NCBI GenBank assembly: GCA_963789825.1
Contig: CAWBME010000010.1
Coordinates: forward strand, 136,746 to 200,745
Reading direction: 5' to 3'
Source of the DNA: PFL42 sp963789825
GTDB lineage: Bacteria; Chloroflexota; Anaerolineae; Anaerolineales; E44-bin32
DNA: 64,000 bases
Positions 37,883 to 47,222 of the stretch are shown here, piece by piece. The notes beneath the pieces were generated by a model. That model was given only the letters and a program-made list of their open reading frames with translations. It had not been told where the DNA came from and ran no database searches. A program made the translations under genes and the position numbers. Numbering within the stretch: position 1 is the stretch's first letter; each line of letters opens with the position of its first letter.

Positions 37883-38789
37883 CTACGGCGCAACGGCAAG
37901 GAAGCCTCCTGCCTCGATCAACCGCTGCCCTTCGGCCGAGCGCACCAACTCGAGGAATTCCTCCCCCGCCTCCGGGTGCGGCGCATTGAGCAAGACCGCG
38001 ATCGGGTATCTCGCCCGGACATTGGCGCTTGCCGGGATTTCGATCACGCGCAGCTCCGGCGCGGCCTGCGCGTCCGAGCGGTAGACCCAGCCGGCATCCG
38101 CCTCGCCGAGTTGTACCTTCGCCAGCACCTGACGCACGTTGTCCTCTTCCGAGACCACATTGGCGAGGACACCGTCTCGGTAGCCTGCGCCCAGGACGGC
38201 GGTGAGGTTCTCCAGCACCTGGCGGGCGTAGTCGCCGGCCGGCACGCCCTCGGCCACGATCACCAGCTTGACCCCTGGCTCGGCCAGGCTCGCCAGTGAG
38301 GTCACCTTGGCCGCGCTTTCGGGATGGACGACGACAACCAATTCATTCTCGGCGAAGATCTCGGCAGTTCTCCGGGTCCGACCAGTCCGACATCGCCCAG
38401 CAACCGCATGTCCTTCTCGGCCGCAAATGCGGCGACGATCTGCCAAGCGCGCCCTCCCCCAGTTGCGTGCGCAGCGCGGACGAGGCGCCGAAGTTGAAGA
38501 CCACATCGGTTCCGGGATGGGCTTGCTCGTAGACCTCGGCGATCGCCTCAAAGACATCGGTCAGCGAGGCCGCGGCGAACACCGTCAAGGTCGAGGGCTC
38601 GCCAGGGACTTCCGCAGACGGCTTGCACGCCGCAGTGGCCTGGGTGACGGCGAAGACCGCCAGTGCAGCCCATGTCCCATGGCCAGCTAGCTGCACCCAG
38701 CGTGGAGCTCCGCAGGACCCGGTCTGCTGTCTCGGCGACCGGGTGCTGAGTCGATCGGGGCCCGGGGTCCTTCTCAGGCGAAGGTTCAT
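37883..38789 (-). CDS. modA: Molybdate-binding lipoprotein (two frameshifts)
   Basis: Extracytoplasmic solute-binding protein for molybdate or tungstate. A signal segment ending in ATAAC (lipobox) leads to LTVFAAASLTDVFEAIAEVY and NFGASSALRTQLGEGA, the ModA N-terminal signature. Coding then moves to a second frame (QIVAAFAAEKDMRLLGDVG) near 38440 and to a third (AEIFAENELVVVVHPES) near 38365. The last frame completes the protein (GEADAGWVYRSDAQ ... GGFLAVAP). All three pieces fit one ModA, so two single-base errors or mutations are inferred. ATG 38789 lies 10 nt after the padR stop. Confidence 0.85.
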
Positions 38790-38799
38790 CCGGCCAGGC

Positions 38800-39357
38800 T
38801 CATGGAGCGCCGGCAACGATCAGCCGGCGCCGGCACTCGTCCAGCCATGGAATCACCGAGGCCAGTTGCCGCAGTCGCAGCTCATGCGCCAGGTCGGCGA
38901 TGGGATTGTCGGAGGTGGAGGGTCGCTCGGCGTCCAGCCGTCGGAGGTCCTGTTCCACCGACCGGGCTTGTTCGTCGATCAGTTGGCGCACCATGTCCGG
39001 GCCGAGGCCAGCACCGAAGTACAGCCGGGTGAGGAACTCGACTCGGATGGCACGCACGCTGCTTGGCGTTGGGGCACGTAGCCAGGCGCGGTAGCGGCGC
39101 CGGCCCACGGGTGTCAGGCGCAGCCGACGTCGGTCAGGGAGATTCTGCTGGGGATGGGGCGTGCCAGCGATCCAGCCGCGCGCCTCCAAGCGCTTGAGCG
39201 TGCCGTAGACCTGAGACTGGCTGAGATGCCACAGGCCGCCCAGGTCCCGGGTCAGGCGCAGGTGGAGCTCGTAGCCATGCGCCGGATGTTGCTCCAGCAG
39301 ACCGAGCAGGACGTGTTCGGGAGACAGATCACTGGCGCGAGCGTTGGGCGAGGCCAT
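38800..39357 (-). CDS. PadR-family transcriptional regulator
   Basis: A 185-aa regulator with an N-terminal winged helix (LLEQHPAHGYELHLRL, then LSQSQVYGTLKRLEARGWI, then RRRLRLTPVGRRRY) and a C-terminal helical dimerisation domain (Vir_act_alpha_C type). It is first in a padR-modA-modB run. A perfect palindrome touches its start codon, so autoregulation and control of modAB are likely. It may sense a ligand linked to molybdenum metabolism in place of ModE, which is an inference from position only. Confidence 0.9.
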   Translation of the reverse strand: MASPNARASDLSPEHVLLGLLEQHPAHGYELHLRLTRDLGGLWHLSQSQVYGTLKRLEARGWIAGTPHPQQNLPDRRRLRLTPVGRRRYRAWLRAPTPSSVRAIRVEFLTRLYFGAGLGPDMVRQLIDEQARSVEQDLRRLDAERPSTSDNPIADLAHELRLRQLASVIPWLDECRRRLIVAGAP

Positions 39358-39359
39358 GC

Positions 39360-39378
39360 ATACTCACTGAGTGAGTAT
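39360..39378. promoter_or_regulatory. Palindromic operator at the padR start
   Basis: ATACTCACT-G-AGTGAGTAT is a perfect 9+1+9 inverted repeat ending 3 nt upstream of the padR start codon. The site resembles known PadR-family operators and is well placed to block transcription of padR-modAB. Confidence 0.7.
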
Positions 39379-39597
39379 ACGCGGACCTCCAGCGGGCGTC
39401 AAGCCGGGCGAGCGGTCTTCCCGCTCCGGGAATCCCTGCGCAAGCTGAATGCGCCCGCCACCCACGCGGTAGCCCAGTCCGGGGATAGCGCCGCTGGACA
39501 AATCCTTGCTCGGGTGGTGTCGCCCACGCGGGCTTCCCGTCGAGTGCATAGGCAGAGGCGTGCGGCAGGGCGGATCCCACACCGCCCCCACCGTTTC

Positions 39598-39864
39598 GCT
39601 CGGCTGGGAGCTTGCCGAAGAATGCGCTTTCGACCTCACCCCCTGACCCCCTCTCCGCAGACGGCGCACGGGCACGCCTTGAACTGTGGCGGAGAGGGGG
39701 AACAGGATCCTGGGGGGTGGGGGGAGCTAGGCTCCCCCCACCCCCCAGCAACATCCACCCCTTCCCCTGCGGGACTCGTGTGAGTCGCGGATGTTGGCTC
39801 AACGCACAGGGAGGGGCTAGGGGAGAGGGTTGGACAATCACACGGTGCTCTTCAGCAGCCTGCT
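39598..39864. repeat. Dispersed palindromic repeat, copy 1
   Basis: About 265 bp highly similar to 51653-51916 in the same orientation. It includes ACCCCCTCTCCGC facing GCGGAGAGGGGG and a perfect 18-bp stem at 39710-39748 with loop TAG. The copy ends at the stop codon of the formate dehydrogenase gene. The 220 bp between this repeat and the PadR operator hold no recognised feature. Confidence 0.8.
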
Positions 39865-42046
39865 AGTGCACCTGAACGGCTTGATCCTTGATCGCGCCGC
39901 GGGCGGTGAGCAGCTGATCGGTCGCCGGGTCGCGGTCGGCGGGCGGCGCGATCCGCTCGAGGCGGACGGCGCACACCTTGAAGTCCGGGATCTTCGCCTG
40001 CGGGTCGAGGCGGTCGTTGGTCAGCACGTTGGCAGCGGCCTCGACGAAGTGGAAGGGGATGAAGGCCACGCCCTCGGGCGAGCGCCCGGTGACCATCGCC
40101 CGCAGCGCGATCGACCCGCGGCGCGAGGTCGCCTGCAGCCAGTCGCCGGTCGTCACGCCCAGCCGGGCGGCGTCCGCCGGATGTACCTCGACGGTGGCCT
40201 CCGGCCAGACCTCGTCCAGCTTCGAGCGCCGGCTCATCGTCCCCCCGTGCCAGTGGTACAGCACGCGGCCGGTGGTGAGCAGGAACGGATACTCTGCATC
40301 CGGCAGTTCGCTCTCGGTCCCGTATTCCAGCTTCCACAAGCGGCCTCGACCGCGGGGGAAGCTCTCGGCGAACAGGTACGGCGTGCCGGGATGATCCAGC
40401 GCAGGACACGGCCAGTGCACCCCGCCCTCCGCCTCCAGTCGATCATAGGTGATGCCGGCAAAGTCCGGCGTCACCCGCCGCATCTCCTCCCAGATCTCGC
40501 GAAGGATGCTCGTAGTCCCAGCCGGCGCTCGGCGTCTGGCCGAGGGCGGCCTCCAGCCGCCTGGCGAGGTCGCACAGGATCTGCCAGTCGGGGCGGCTTG
40601 CTCCCACCGCAGGCACGGCAGCCCGCACGCGCTGCACCCGGCGGTCGGAGTTGGTGAAGGTGCCATCCTTCTCGGCAAACGAGGTCGAGGGCAGGATGAC
40701 GTCCGCCAGCTTGCCGGTCGTGGTCAGGAAGATATCCTGGCAGACGATGAAGTCCAGCTGCTCCATGGCGTGCCGGGCGTGGTTGAGGTTGGGCTCGCTG
40801 GTCAGCGGGTCCTCGCCCATCACGTAGAAGGCCCGCACCGCGCCCGAGAGGGCGGCGTCCATCAACTCGGTGATCATCAAGCCCGGGCGTGGGGTTGAGC
40901 TGCGGCCGCTTCCATTCCTCGGCGAAGAGGGCGCTCACCTGGGGATCATCCACCCGCTGGTAGGCGGTGAACACGTAGGGCAGGGCGCCGCTGTCCGAGC
41001 ATCCCTGGACGTTGTTCTGGCCGCGCAGCGGGTTCAGCCCGGTGCCCGGGTCGGCCGATCTGACCGCACAGCAGCGCCAGGTTGGTGATGGCCAGCGTGT
41101 TGTCGGTGCCGTGGGTGCTCTGGCTGATCCCCATCCCCCAGTAGACGGCGGCCGCGCGCGCCCCGGCGTACAGGCGGGCCGCAGCGCGGATGTCTTCCGC
41201 CGGCACGCCGCTCACCGCCTCGGCCCACTCCGGCGTGAAGGCCTCAAGCGATTCGACGTACTCGGCGAACCCCTCGGTCCGTTCGCGTGACGAAGGCCGG
41301 GTTGTGCAGCTTCTCGCGCGACGACGACGTGGGCCATTGCCTGCCACACGGCGACGTCCGTGCCCGGGCGCTGGCGCAGCCACAAGGTGGCGAAGTCGGT
41401 CATCTCGATCTGGCGCGGATCGATCACGATCATCCGCGCCTGGTTACGGCGCACGGCGCGCTTGAGGAAGTTGGCTGATCACCGGGTGAGTCTCGGTCGT
41501 GTTCGAACCGGTGACGATGAACAGGTCAAGGTTCTCCATCTCGGCAATGGAGTTGCTCATGGCGCTCGAGCCGATGGCCAGCTGCAGGCCGGCCACGCTG
41601 CCGGCATGGCACAGGCGCGAGCAGTGGTCGACGTTGTTGGTGCCCAGCACGGCGCGCGTCAGCTTCTGCAGCAGGTAGTTGTCCTCGTTGGTGGCTTTGG
41701 CGCAGGCAAAGGTGGCCACGGCGTCGCCGCCCGATTGGCCCACGATCGCCGCCAGCCGCTCGGCGACCAAGTCGAGCGCTTCCTCCCAGGAGGCCTGACG
41801 CCAGACCGGCTCGGCCGAGCGGGGTTGATGAGTGTTGGTTCGGATCAGAGGGTGACTGAGCCGCGTCGGGTGCGAGACGTAGTCCGTCCCGAAACGCCCC
41901 TTGACGCACAACATCCCGTAGTTGGGGGCGGCCTCGAAGGGAGCCTCGACGCGCAGGATGGCGTCGTCCTTCACGTGCAGTTCGAGCTGACAGCCGACGC
42001 CGCAGAAGGGACAGGTGGAGCGGACGACCCGGTCAGGCTGCAACAT
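39863..42046 (-). CDS. Formate dehydrogenase-like molybdopterin oxidoreductase (six frameshifts)
   Basis: Large subunit of the bis-MGD molybdenum oxidoreductase family, closest to formate dehydrogenase alpha. The N-terminus has CPFCGVGC and GMLCVKG for a [4Fe-4S] cluster, then HCSRLCHAGSVAGL, where the active-site position is Cys rather than selenocysteine. The rest is spread over frames joined near 41471, 41320, 41287, 41045, 40885 and 40505, ending with the MGD-binding domain (YPFLLTTGRVLYHW ... LTNDRLDP). Every piece is collinear with the family, total about 725 aa. ATG 42046 has GAGG upstream. It lies near padR-modAB, which supplies molybdate. Confidence 0.85.
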
Positions 42047-42081
42047 GCGCTGCCTCAAGTGCACCGCGAGGGATCGCACGC

Positions 42082-42096
42082 CCGGATTCAATCCGG
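42082..42096. promoter_or_regulatory. Palindrome in the formate dehydrogenase leader
   Basis: CCGGATT-C-AATCCGG, a perfect 7+1+7 inverted repeat between the -10 box and the start codon of the minus-strand gene. It is a possible operator. Confidence 0.35.
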
Positions 42097-42111
42097 ACGC
42101 TGTTCGTCAAG

Positions 42112-42117
42112 ATTATA
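42112..42117 (-). promoter_or_regulatory. -10 box of the formate dehydrogenase gene
   Basis: TATAAT on the minus strand about 65 nt upstream of ATG 42046. No clear -35. Confidence 0.4.
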
Positions 42118-42943
42118 ACCCCGGCACCGTGCATGACCGGCGAACATGAACCAGGGGTGGAACGCCAATCCTCTCCCCCTGCGACGGCCGCGCCGTCCTC
42201 GCTGCGAAGCGCCACTCCGCCCGGGGAGCAGACGTCGAGAGAGCATCTCCGCCCACTCCCACAGGCTGCGGGGTGTGGATCCTCCACATCGTCCCGCTAG
42301 CCATTGCTCAGCCGCCTTCACTCGGAGTGAGAGCGCCACGGAACTGCTCAGGGGCATTGCGATCGATCCGTGCTGACGCAGGTCGGACACCCCATCCACG
42401 TGCGATCTGGCACTCGGGCGGCGGTGCGCAACGCCGGCCCCGATCGAACCTCGACCGCCGGTTGGACGGATGGGGGGAAACGGGGGTCCGTGAGGCCTGG
42501 GGGGCCGCCTGCGTGACGTTCGGGGATGCTCCGGGAAGGGGCAATCCCCACTCCCCGGCCCCTTGGGGAGACCCGGGTTGTGGGCGCGCAACGCACTCGC
42601 GGCCGACCGGATCCCTCAGGCGGGCTCGCAGCCCCACCGCCCGATCGCGCAACGTCACGCAATGGCGGCAGCATCCACCGGCTTCACGCGGCCGCACAGA
42701 ATGCAGTGCGAGTTCTGAGCATCGTCCCCGACGACACGTACCTCTCGCATGGCCTCACGCACCAACCGTGCGGCGGGCGCCGGTCCTGGTTGCCCTTGCC
42801 CTGGGCGACATGCGCCGAGGCCGGGCGAACGAACGGCGCGCCGCCGCCGGGCGGTCGGGCCGGCGTCGATACCGGGCGTGCCGGCACAGTGGCGGATGGT
42901 GCTCGATGCTGGCGGCCGCTGGACGAAGGACGGCCCTTCCGGG
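42118..42943. other. Divergent intergenic region, no gene recognised
   Basis: About 825 bp between the formate dehydrogenase and ECF operons. Open frames on both strands lack ribosome sites and protein-like composition. I looked for a riboswitch before the ECF operon and found no recognisable TPP or cobalamin core. Confidence 0.45.
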
Positions 42944-42949
42944 TATAGT
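42944..42949 (+). promoter_or_regulatory. -10 candidate of the ECF operon
   Basis: TATAGT lies 27 nt before the ATG at 42977. No convincing -35. Confidence 0.35.
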
Positions 42950-42976
42950 TCAAGCGCTCGTAGCTGGAGGACCTCG

Positions 42977-43576
42977 ATGGAGCGCATACGCCGAGATTTC
43001 ACAACGGTAACCCTGGTCTTGATCCCGGTCGCCATCGCCATCAACATCGTCGTCGGTCAGTTGGTCGTGGCGCTGAAGCTGCCGCTCTACCTGGACTCGA
43101 TCGGCACCATCCTGGTGGCGGTGCTGGCCGGGCCGCTCGCCGGGCTGGTGACCGGCATCCTGGCCAACCTGATCTGGACGCTGACCGGCCTGGCGCCCTT
43201 CGCCGCCGCCTTCGCCATCGTCGCCGGAATCATCGGCCTGATGGCCGGGCTGTTCGCGGGATGGGGCTGGTTCAAGCGTCTGTGGCTGTGGCTGCTGGCG
43301 GGGCTGCTCACCGGGATCGTGGCGGCCCTCATCTCGGCGCCGATCTCTGCCTACGTGTTCGGTGGCGTGATGGGCTCCGGTCAGGACTTCCTGGTGGCGT
43401 TCCTCCGCGCCACCGGCGCCAGCGTGATGCAGGCGACCTTCGGTCAGGGGATCGTCGCCGATCCGCTCGACAAGTTGGCCACCTTCCTGCTGGTGTGGAT
43501 CACCCTGCGCGCCCTGCCCTCACGCTTCCTGCAGCGCTTCCCGAGAGCGGAGAACGTCGCTGGCCGACCCGAGTAG
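42977..43576 (+). CDS. ECF transporter substrate-binding (S) component
   Basis: Integral membrane protein of 199 aa with about six helices (VTLVLIPVAIAINIVVGQLV, IGTILVAVLAGPLAGLVTGI and others), the fold of ECF S components. The GPLAGLVTG segment near the second and third helices matches this superfamily. The S component sets the substrate; the sequence does not name it, but vitamins or small precursors are usual. GGAGG lies 6 nt before ATG 42977. The T and two A components and a PfkB kinase follow, so the whole importer is encoded here. Confidence 0.85.
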   Translation: MERIRRDFTTVTLVLIPVAIAINIVVGQLVVALKLPLYLDSIGTILVAVLAGPLAGLVTGILANLIWTLTGLAPFAAAFAIVAGIIGLMAGLFAGWGWFKRLWLWLLAGLLTGIVAALISAPISAYVFGGVMGSGQDFLVAFLRATGASVMQATFGQGIVADPLDKLATFLLVWITLRALPSRFLQRFPRAENVAGRPE

Positions 43577-44349
43577 CTTCGGCACCTACCTGCCGCGCGC
43601 CAGCAGCCTACACCGCCTGCATCCGCTTACCAAGCTGGCCATCGTCGGGCTGCTGCTAGCCCTGGCGTTCGCCGTGCCGTGGTGGGCCTGCTACCTGACG
43701 CTTGGGCTGCTCGTCTTGCCGCTGGCTGCCCTGGCGCGGGTATTCGGCCCGCTGACCCGCACGCTGTGGAAGCTGGTTCTTCCGTTCGCCGTCCCGATTC
43801 TGCTCATCCAGGGCTTCTTCTGGGGTGAAGGCGAGGTGCTGTTCACCCTCGGCCCGCTCTCGTTCTACCGGGCGGGACTGATCTTCGCCGCGGCCTCGAT
43901 CGGACGGATCGCCATGCTCGGCGGGTGCTTCCTGCTGCTGACCATGACCACGCGGGTCGACATGCTGATGCGGGCGCTGGTCGAGCGCGGTCTGCCGAGC
44001 CAGGCGCTGTACCTGGTCGTGACCACGCTGCAGTTGGTGCCTCGCTTCCAGGCGCAGGCGCACCGCATCCAGGACGCGCAGCGTGCCCGTGGGTTGGAGA
44101 CCGAAGGATCGATCGGCCGACGGGCGCAGGGCGCTGGTCCCACTGATCGGTCCGCTGCTGCTGGGCAGCCTGATGGACGTCGAGGAGCGCGCCCTCGCTC
44201 TGGAGGCGCGCGGGTTCAGCCATCGCGGCCCACGCACCAGCCTGGTCACGTTGCACGACTCCTCCAGCCAGCGCTGGCTGCGGATCGGGCTGTGGACCCT
44301 GGCGGCAGCCCTCGTCCTATTCCGTCTGTTCGCCTGGATCAGCCGATGA
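43559..44349 (+). CDS. ecfT: ECF transporter T component (frameshift)
   Basis: Transmembrane scaffold subunit that couples the S component to the ATPases. Recognisable family features are the N-terminal SSLHRLHPLTKLAIVGLLLA, several helices, and the coupling motifs around DAQRARGLE and ALEARGFS. Coding shifts frame near 44128: one side ends GSIGRRA, the other continues RALVPLIGPLLLGSLMD. No ATG or GTG is visible at the 5' end. Coding sequence is clear from about 43559, overlapping the S-component stop, so the start is uncertain or lost to another indel. The stop overlaps the next gene (ATGA). Confidence 0.82.
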
Positions 44350-45182
44350 TCGAGCTCGAAGCGGTCACCTTCACCTACGCCGGCGAAGCCTCCCCGGCGC
44401 TGCAGCAGCTGGACCTGAAGATCGGCGAGGGAGAGTTGTGGGCCGTGCTCGGCCCAACCGGTGCCGGAAAGAGCACGCTGTGCTCCTTGCTGGCGGGCTT
44501 CATCCCCCATTTCTACCGTGGGGCCCTGAGTGGGAAGGTGCGCGTCGCCGGGATCGATGTCCCCGGCAGCAGCCTGGCCGTGATGAGCGAGCACGTCGGG
44601 TCGGTCTTTCAGAACCCATTCAACCAGGTGACCGGCGCCCGCTACACCGTGCGCGAGGAGATCGGGTTCGGCCTGGAAAACCTCGGCGTCCCCCAGCCGG
44701 AAATGTTCGAGCGCATCGAGCACAGCCTGGCGCTCACCGGGCTGTCGGAGCTGGCGGAGCGTTCGCCCTATGCCCTCTCGGGAGGGCAGCAGCAGCGCCT
44801 GGCGATCGCCTCGATCCTCGCCCTGCGGCCCAGGCTGATGATCCTCGACGAGCCAACTTCGCAGCTCGACCCGGCAGGGACCGGTCAGGTGTTCACTTTG
44901 CTGCGCGAGCTGGTATCCGCCGGCGAGACCACCGTGCTGGTGGCCGAACAACGCCTGGAGTGGGTCGCCCGCGTTGCCGACCGCTGTCTCGTCCTGCAGG
45001 CCGGGCGCAAGGTGAGCGAAGGGACCCCGTCGGAAGTGCTGTCGAGCCAGGAGCTCACGGCCTGGGGGCTGTGCGAGACCCGCTTCAGTCGCGCGGCGCG
45101 GGCGTCCGCCGCCGCGGGAATCGCGATGTTGCGCCAGCAGCTTCCGCACACATTGGACCAAGCGGTGGAGTACTTCCAGTGA
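44346..45182 (+). CDS. ECF transporter ATPase 1
   Basis: EcfA-type ATPase of 278 aa. Walker A GPTGAGKST, Q-loop VFQNPFNQVTG, signature LSGGQQQRLAIASIL, Walker B LMILDEPTSQLD and a switch in VLVAEQRLEW (Glu-Gln in place of the usual His, a variation seen in some EcfA proteins). ATG overlaps the T-component stop by 4 nt, and its own TGA overlaps a GTG start of the second ATPase. One of two ATPases that power the importer. Confidence 0.92.
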   Translation: MIELEAVTFTYAGEASPALQQLDLKIGEGELWAVLGPTGAGKSTLCSLLAGFIPHFYRGALSGKVRVAGIDVPGSSLAVMSEHVGSVFQNPFNQVTGARYTVREEIGFGLENLGVPQPEMFERIEHSLALTGLSELAERSPYALSGGQQQRLAIASILALRPRLMILDEPTSQLDPAGTGQVFTLLRELVSAGETTVLVAEQRLEWVARVADRCLVLQAGRKVSEGTPSEVLSSQELTAWGLCETRFSRAARASAAAGIAMLRQQLPHTLDQAVEYFQ

Positions 45183-46002
45183 ACGTGCGCCTCGAATTCG
45201 CTTTCCTTCGCCTACCCCGGCGGCGCCCAGGCGCTGCGCCAGGTCTCGCTCGACGTGCCCAGCGGAAGCTGGGTGGCTCTGGTAGGCGAGAACGGCGCTG
45301 GCAAGACCACGCTCGCCAAGCTGCTGTGTGGGCTGCTGCGTCCGGACACCGGCCGAGCGTGGGTGGGCGACTGGGACACACAGCAGCACACTGCAGCCCA
45401 GCTGGCGCGCCGGATCACCTACGTCTTCCAGAACCCCGACGACCAGCTGTTCGAGCGTAGCGTGCAGGCCGAGGTCGCCTTCGGGCCGCGCAACCTTGGC
45501 CTCCCGCCGGCCGAGATCGAAGAGCGCCTGGCCGACTCGCTCGAGGCGCTGCAACTGGATGGCCTGCGGGCGCGGCATCCGTACGAACTGACTCCCACCC
45601 AGCGCAAGTTCGTCGCCCTGGCCGCCGCCGACGTCATGCACGCGCCGCTGATGATCCTCGACGAGCCGACCACCGGGCTGGACGGTCCCGCCCTGCGCCT
45701 GCTGAGCGAGTATCTGGCGCGCAAGCGCCAGGAAGGCCGGACGGTGATGGCCATCTCGCACGATATGGATTTTGTCGCCGAGCAATTCGAACGCGTGGTC
45801 GTGATGGCGCAAGGGGAGATCCTGGCCGACGCCACCGCCGCCCAGGTGTTCGGCGCCGGCGGACCTGCTGGCCGCCAGCCATCTGGAGGCGCCGCAATTG
45901 GTGCGGCTGGCGGAACGCCTGGGTTGGCCGACACGCCCACTGACCGTCGAAGCGTTCGTCGCCGGCCTGGCGGCGCGCAACGACCCGGAGGTGCCGCGCT
46001 GA
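45179..46002 (+). CDS. ECF transporter ATPase 2 (two frameshifts)
   Basis: Second EcfA-type ATPase. The GTG at 45179 overlaps the preceding stop (GTGA) and reads VNVRLE; the frame then shifts near 45196 into SLSFAYPGGAQALRQ. Walker A is GENGAGKTT, the Q-loop FQNPDDQLF, Walker B LMILDEPTTGLD and the switch ISHDMDF. The signature is unusual: LTPTQRKFVALAA in place of LSGGQ. A second shift near 45855 leads to the end (ADLLAASHLEAPQLVRLAERLG ... DPEVPR) at 46002. With ATPase 1 having LSGGQ, the heterodimer may use one main catalytic site. Confidence 0.85.
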
Positions 46003-46944
46003 TCCTCACCCTGGGTGACCTGCTGCTGGACCTTTCGCTGCGCATCGCCAGTTTCCCCGTGCGTGCTGAAGACATGCAGCTGCTCGAAGGCCTTGACCTC
46101 GGACCCGGCGGCGCGGCCAACGTCGCCATCGTCGCCGCCCGCCTGGGTCTGGATGTCGGCTGCCTGGGCGAGATCGGCGACGACCTGTTCGGCCGAGTGC
46201 TGCTCGACGGTCTGCGGCAGGAGGCCATCGACACGGCGCAGGTGCACGTCAATCCGGCCGGACGCACACCGGTGGCCGGGGTGTTGGTCGACGCGGCGGG
46301 CGAGCCCGCCTATCTGGGATTCCCCGGCCACCTGACCCTCGGGCATTTGCTGCCGGCGTGGCAGGACGCCATCCGTCAGGCCGAGGCGCTGTTTGCCGAC
46401 GGGTGGATCGACTCCGCCGGCGGCGCCGACCTGGTGTTGGAGGGCTTGCATGCGGCGCGTGCGTCGGATGTCCCGGTGTTCTTCGACCCCGGCCCGGGCA
46501 ATCCGCGGCATCGGCGCGATTGGCTGCGCCAGGCCGCCCAGTTGGCCACAGTCGTCCTGGGAACCGAGCCACAGATCGCGGCGCTATTCGCATCGGCTCG
46601 ATGCCCGGGCGGCCGCCGCTCGCTTGCTGGCGGAGGGGGCAGAGCTGGTGGTGCTGAAGCGGGGTGGCCTAGGTTGTGTGCTCATGCAGTCCGATCAAAC
46701 GCATGAGGCCCCGGCCTTCCCCGTGCCGCTGGTCGATGCCACCGGCGCCGGCGACAGCCTCGACGCAGCCATTCTGTTCGGCTATCTGCGAGGGCTTCCT
46801 GTGCCGGATCTGGCCGATCTGGGGAACGCCGCCGGCGCAGCCAAGGTCCAGAAGTGGGGCACCGGCCATCACCTGCCGACGCTGGCCGAGATCCGCAAGG
46901 TTCTGACGGACAACGGACGCACTGTGGGCTACTTGCCTGGCTGA
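45999..46944 (+). CDS. PfkB-family carbohydrate/nucleoside kinase (frameshift)
   Basis: Ribokinase-like kinase of about 315 aa. The N-terminus LILTLGDLLLDLSLR, the GPGGAANVAIVAARLG substrate motif and the C-terminal DATGAGDSLDAAILFGYL (PfkB signature 2 with the catalytic Asp) are clear. Coding shifts frame near 46592, joining QIAALFA to RLDARAAAARLLAEGAELVV. There is no standard start codon: the first in-frame codon is CTG, overlapping the ATPase 2 stop, so coupling or another indel is possible. Co-location with the importer suggests that it phosphorylates, and so traps, the imported compound. Confidence 0.83.
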
Positions 46945-46996
46945 TCCCACCCACGCGGTTTCCCCACAGGCGCCGTCCTTCGCGGGCTACTCGTCC

Positions 46997-47053
46997 TTCC
47001 CGCGCAAGTCGAAGATGCCCGAAGCGAGGCGGAAGAGTGCGGGAATCCAGGGG
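46997..47053. repeat. Stray copy of the 54-55 kb repeat motif
   Basis: This 57-bp segment is nearly the reverse complement of the long-armed hairpin within the array at about 55.1 kb (CCTGGATTCCCGCAC ... TTCGGGCATCTTCGAC ... GCGCGGG). It sits alone between pfkB and the terminator. Confidence 0.65.
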
Positions 47054-47124
47054 ATCCTCTCCGTCTGGCGATAGGGGTCAGCCTCAGCATTCCCTTGCCG
47101 GGACACACCTGCTCAAACAGGAAC

Positions 47125-47150
47125 GGGACCCGGCCGCGTGGCCGGGTCCC
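47125..47150. terminator. Bidirectional hairpin between pfkB and SPFH genes
   Basis: A perfect 11-bp stem (GGGACCCGGCC / GGCCGGGTCCC) with a 4-nt loop between two convergent genes. Confidence 0.7.
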
Positions 47151-47222
47151 TGATGTCGAGGCGGATGGGCCTGTCCGGTCCGTTGACCGTGGAGGCCCGT
47201 CAGGCGTGGTTCCCGCGGTGGG

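Noticed and set aside
42655..42960. Small minus-strand frame ending with an HCILCGR motif, possibly a zinc protein
   Set aside because: Only a short CxxC stretch looks protein-like, with no start context and random composition upstream.
42650..42976. Riboswitch upstream of the ECF operon
   Set aside because: No TPP, cobalamin or other conserved core was recognisable by eye. A covariance-model search would be needed to exclude it.
43656..46511. Very long open frame (951 codons) on the minus strand opposite the ECF operon
   Set aside because: The plus strand encodes clear T, A and kinase motifs. The antisense frame is open because of GC-rich codon bias and has Arg/Gln/His-rich composition without domains.
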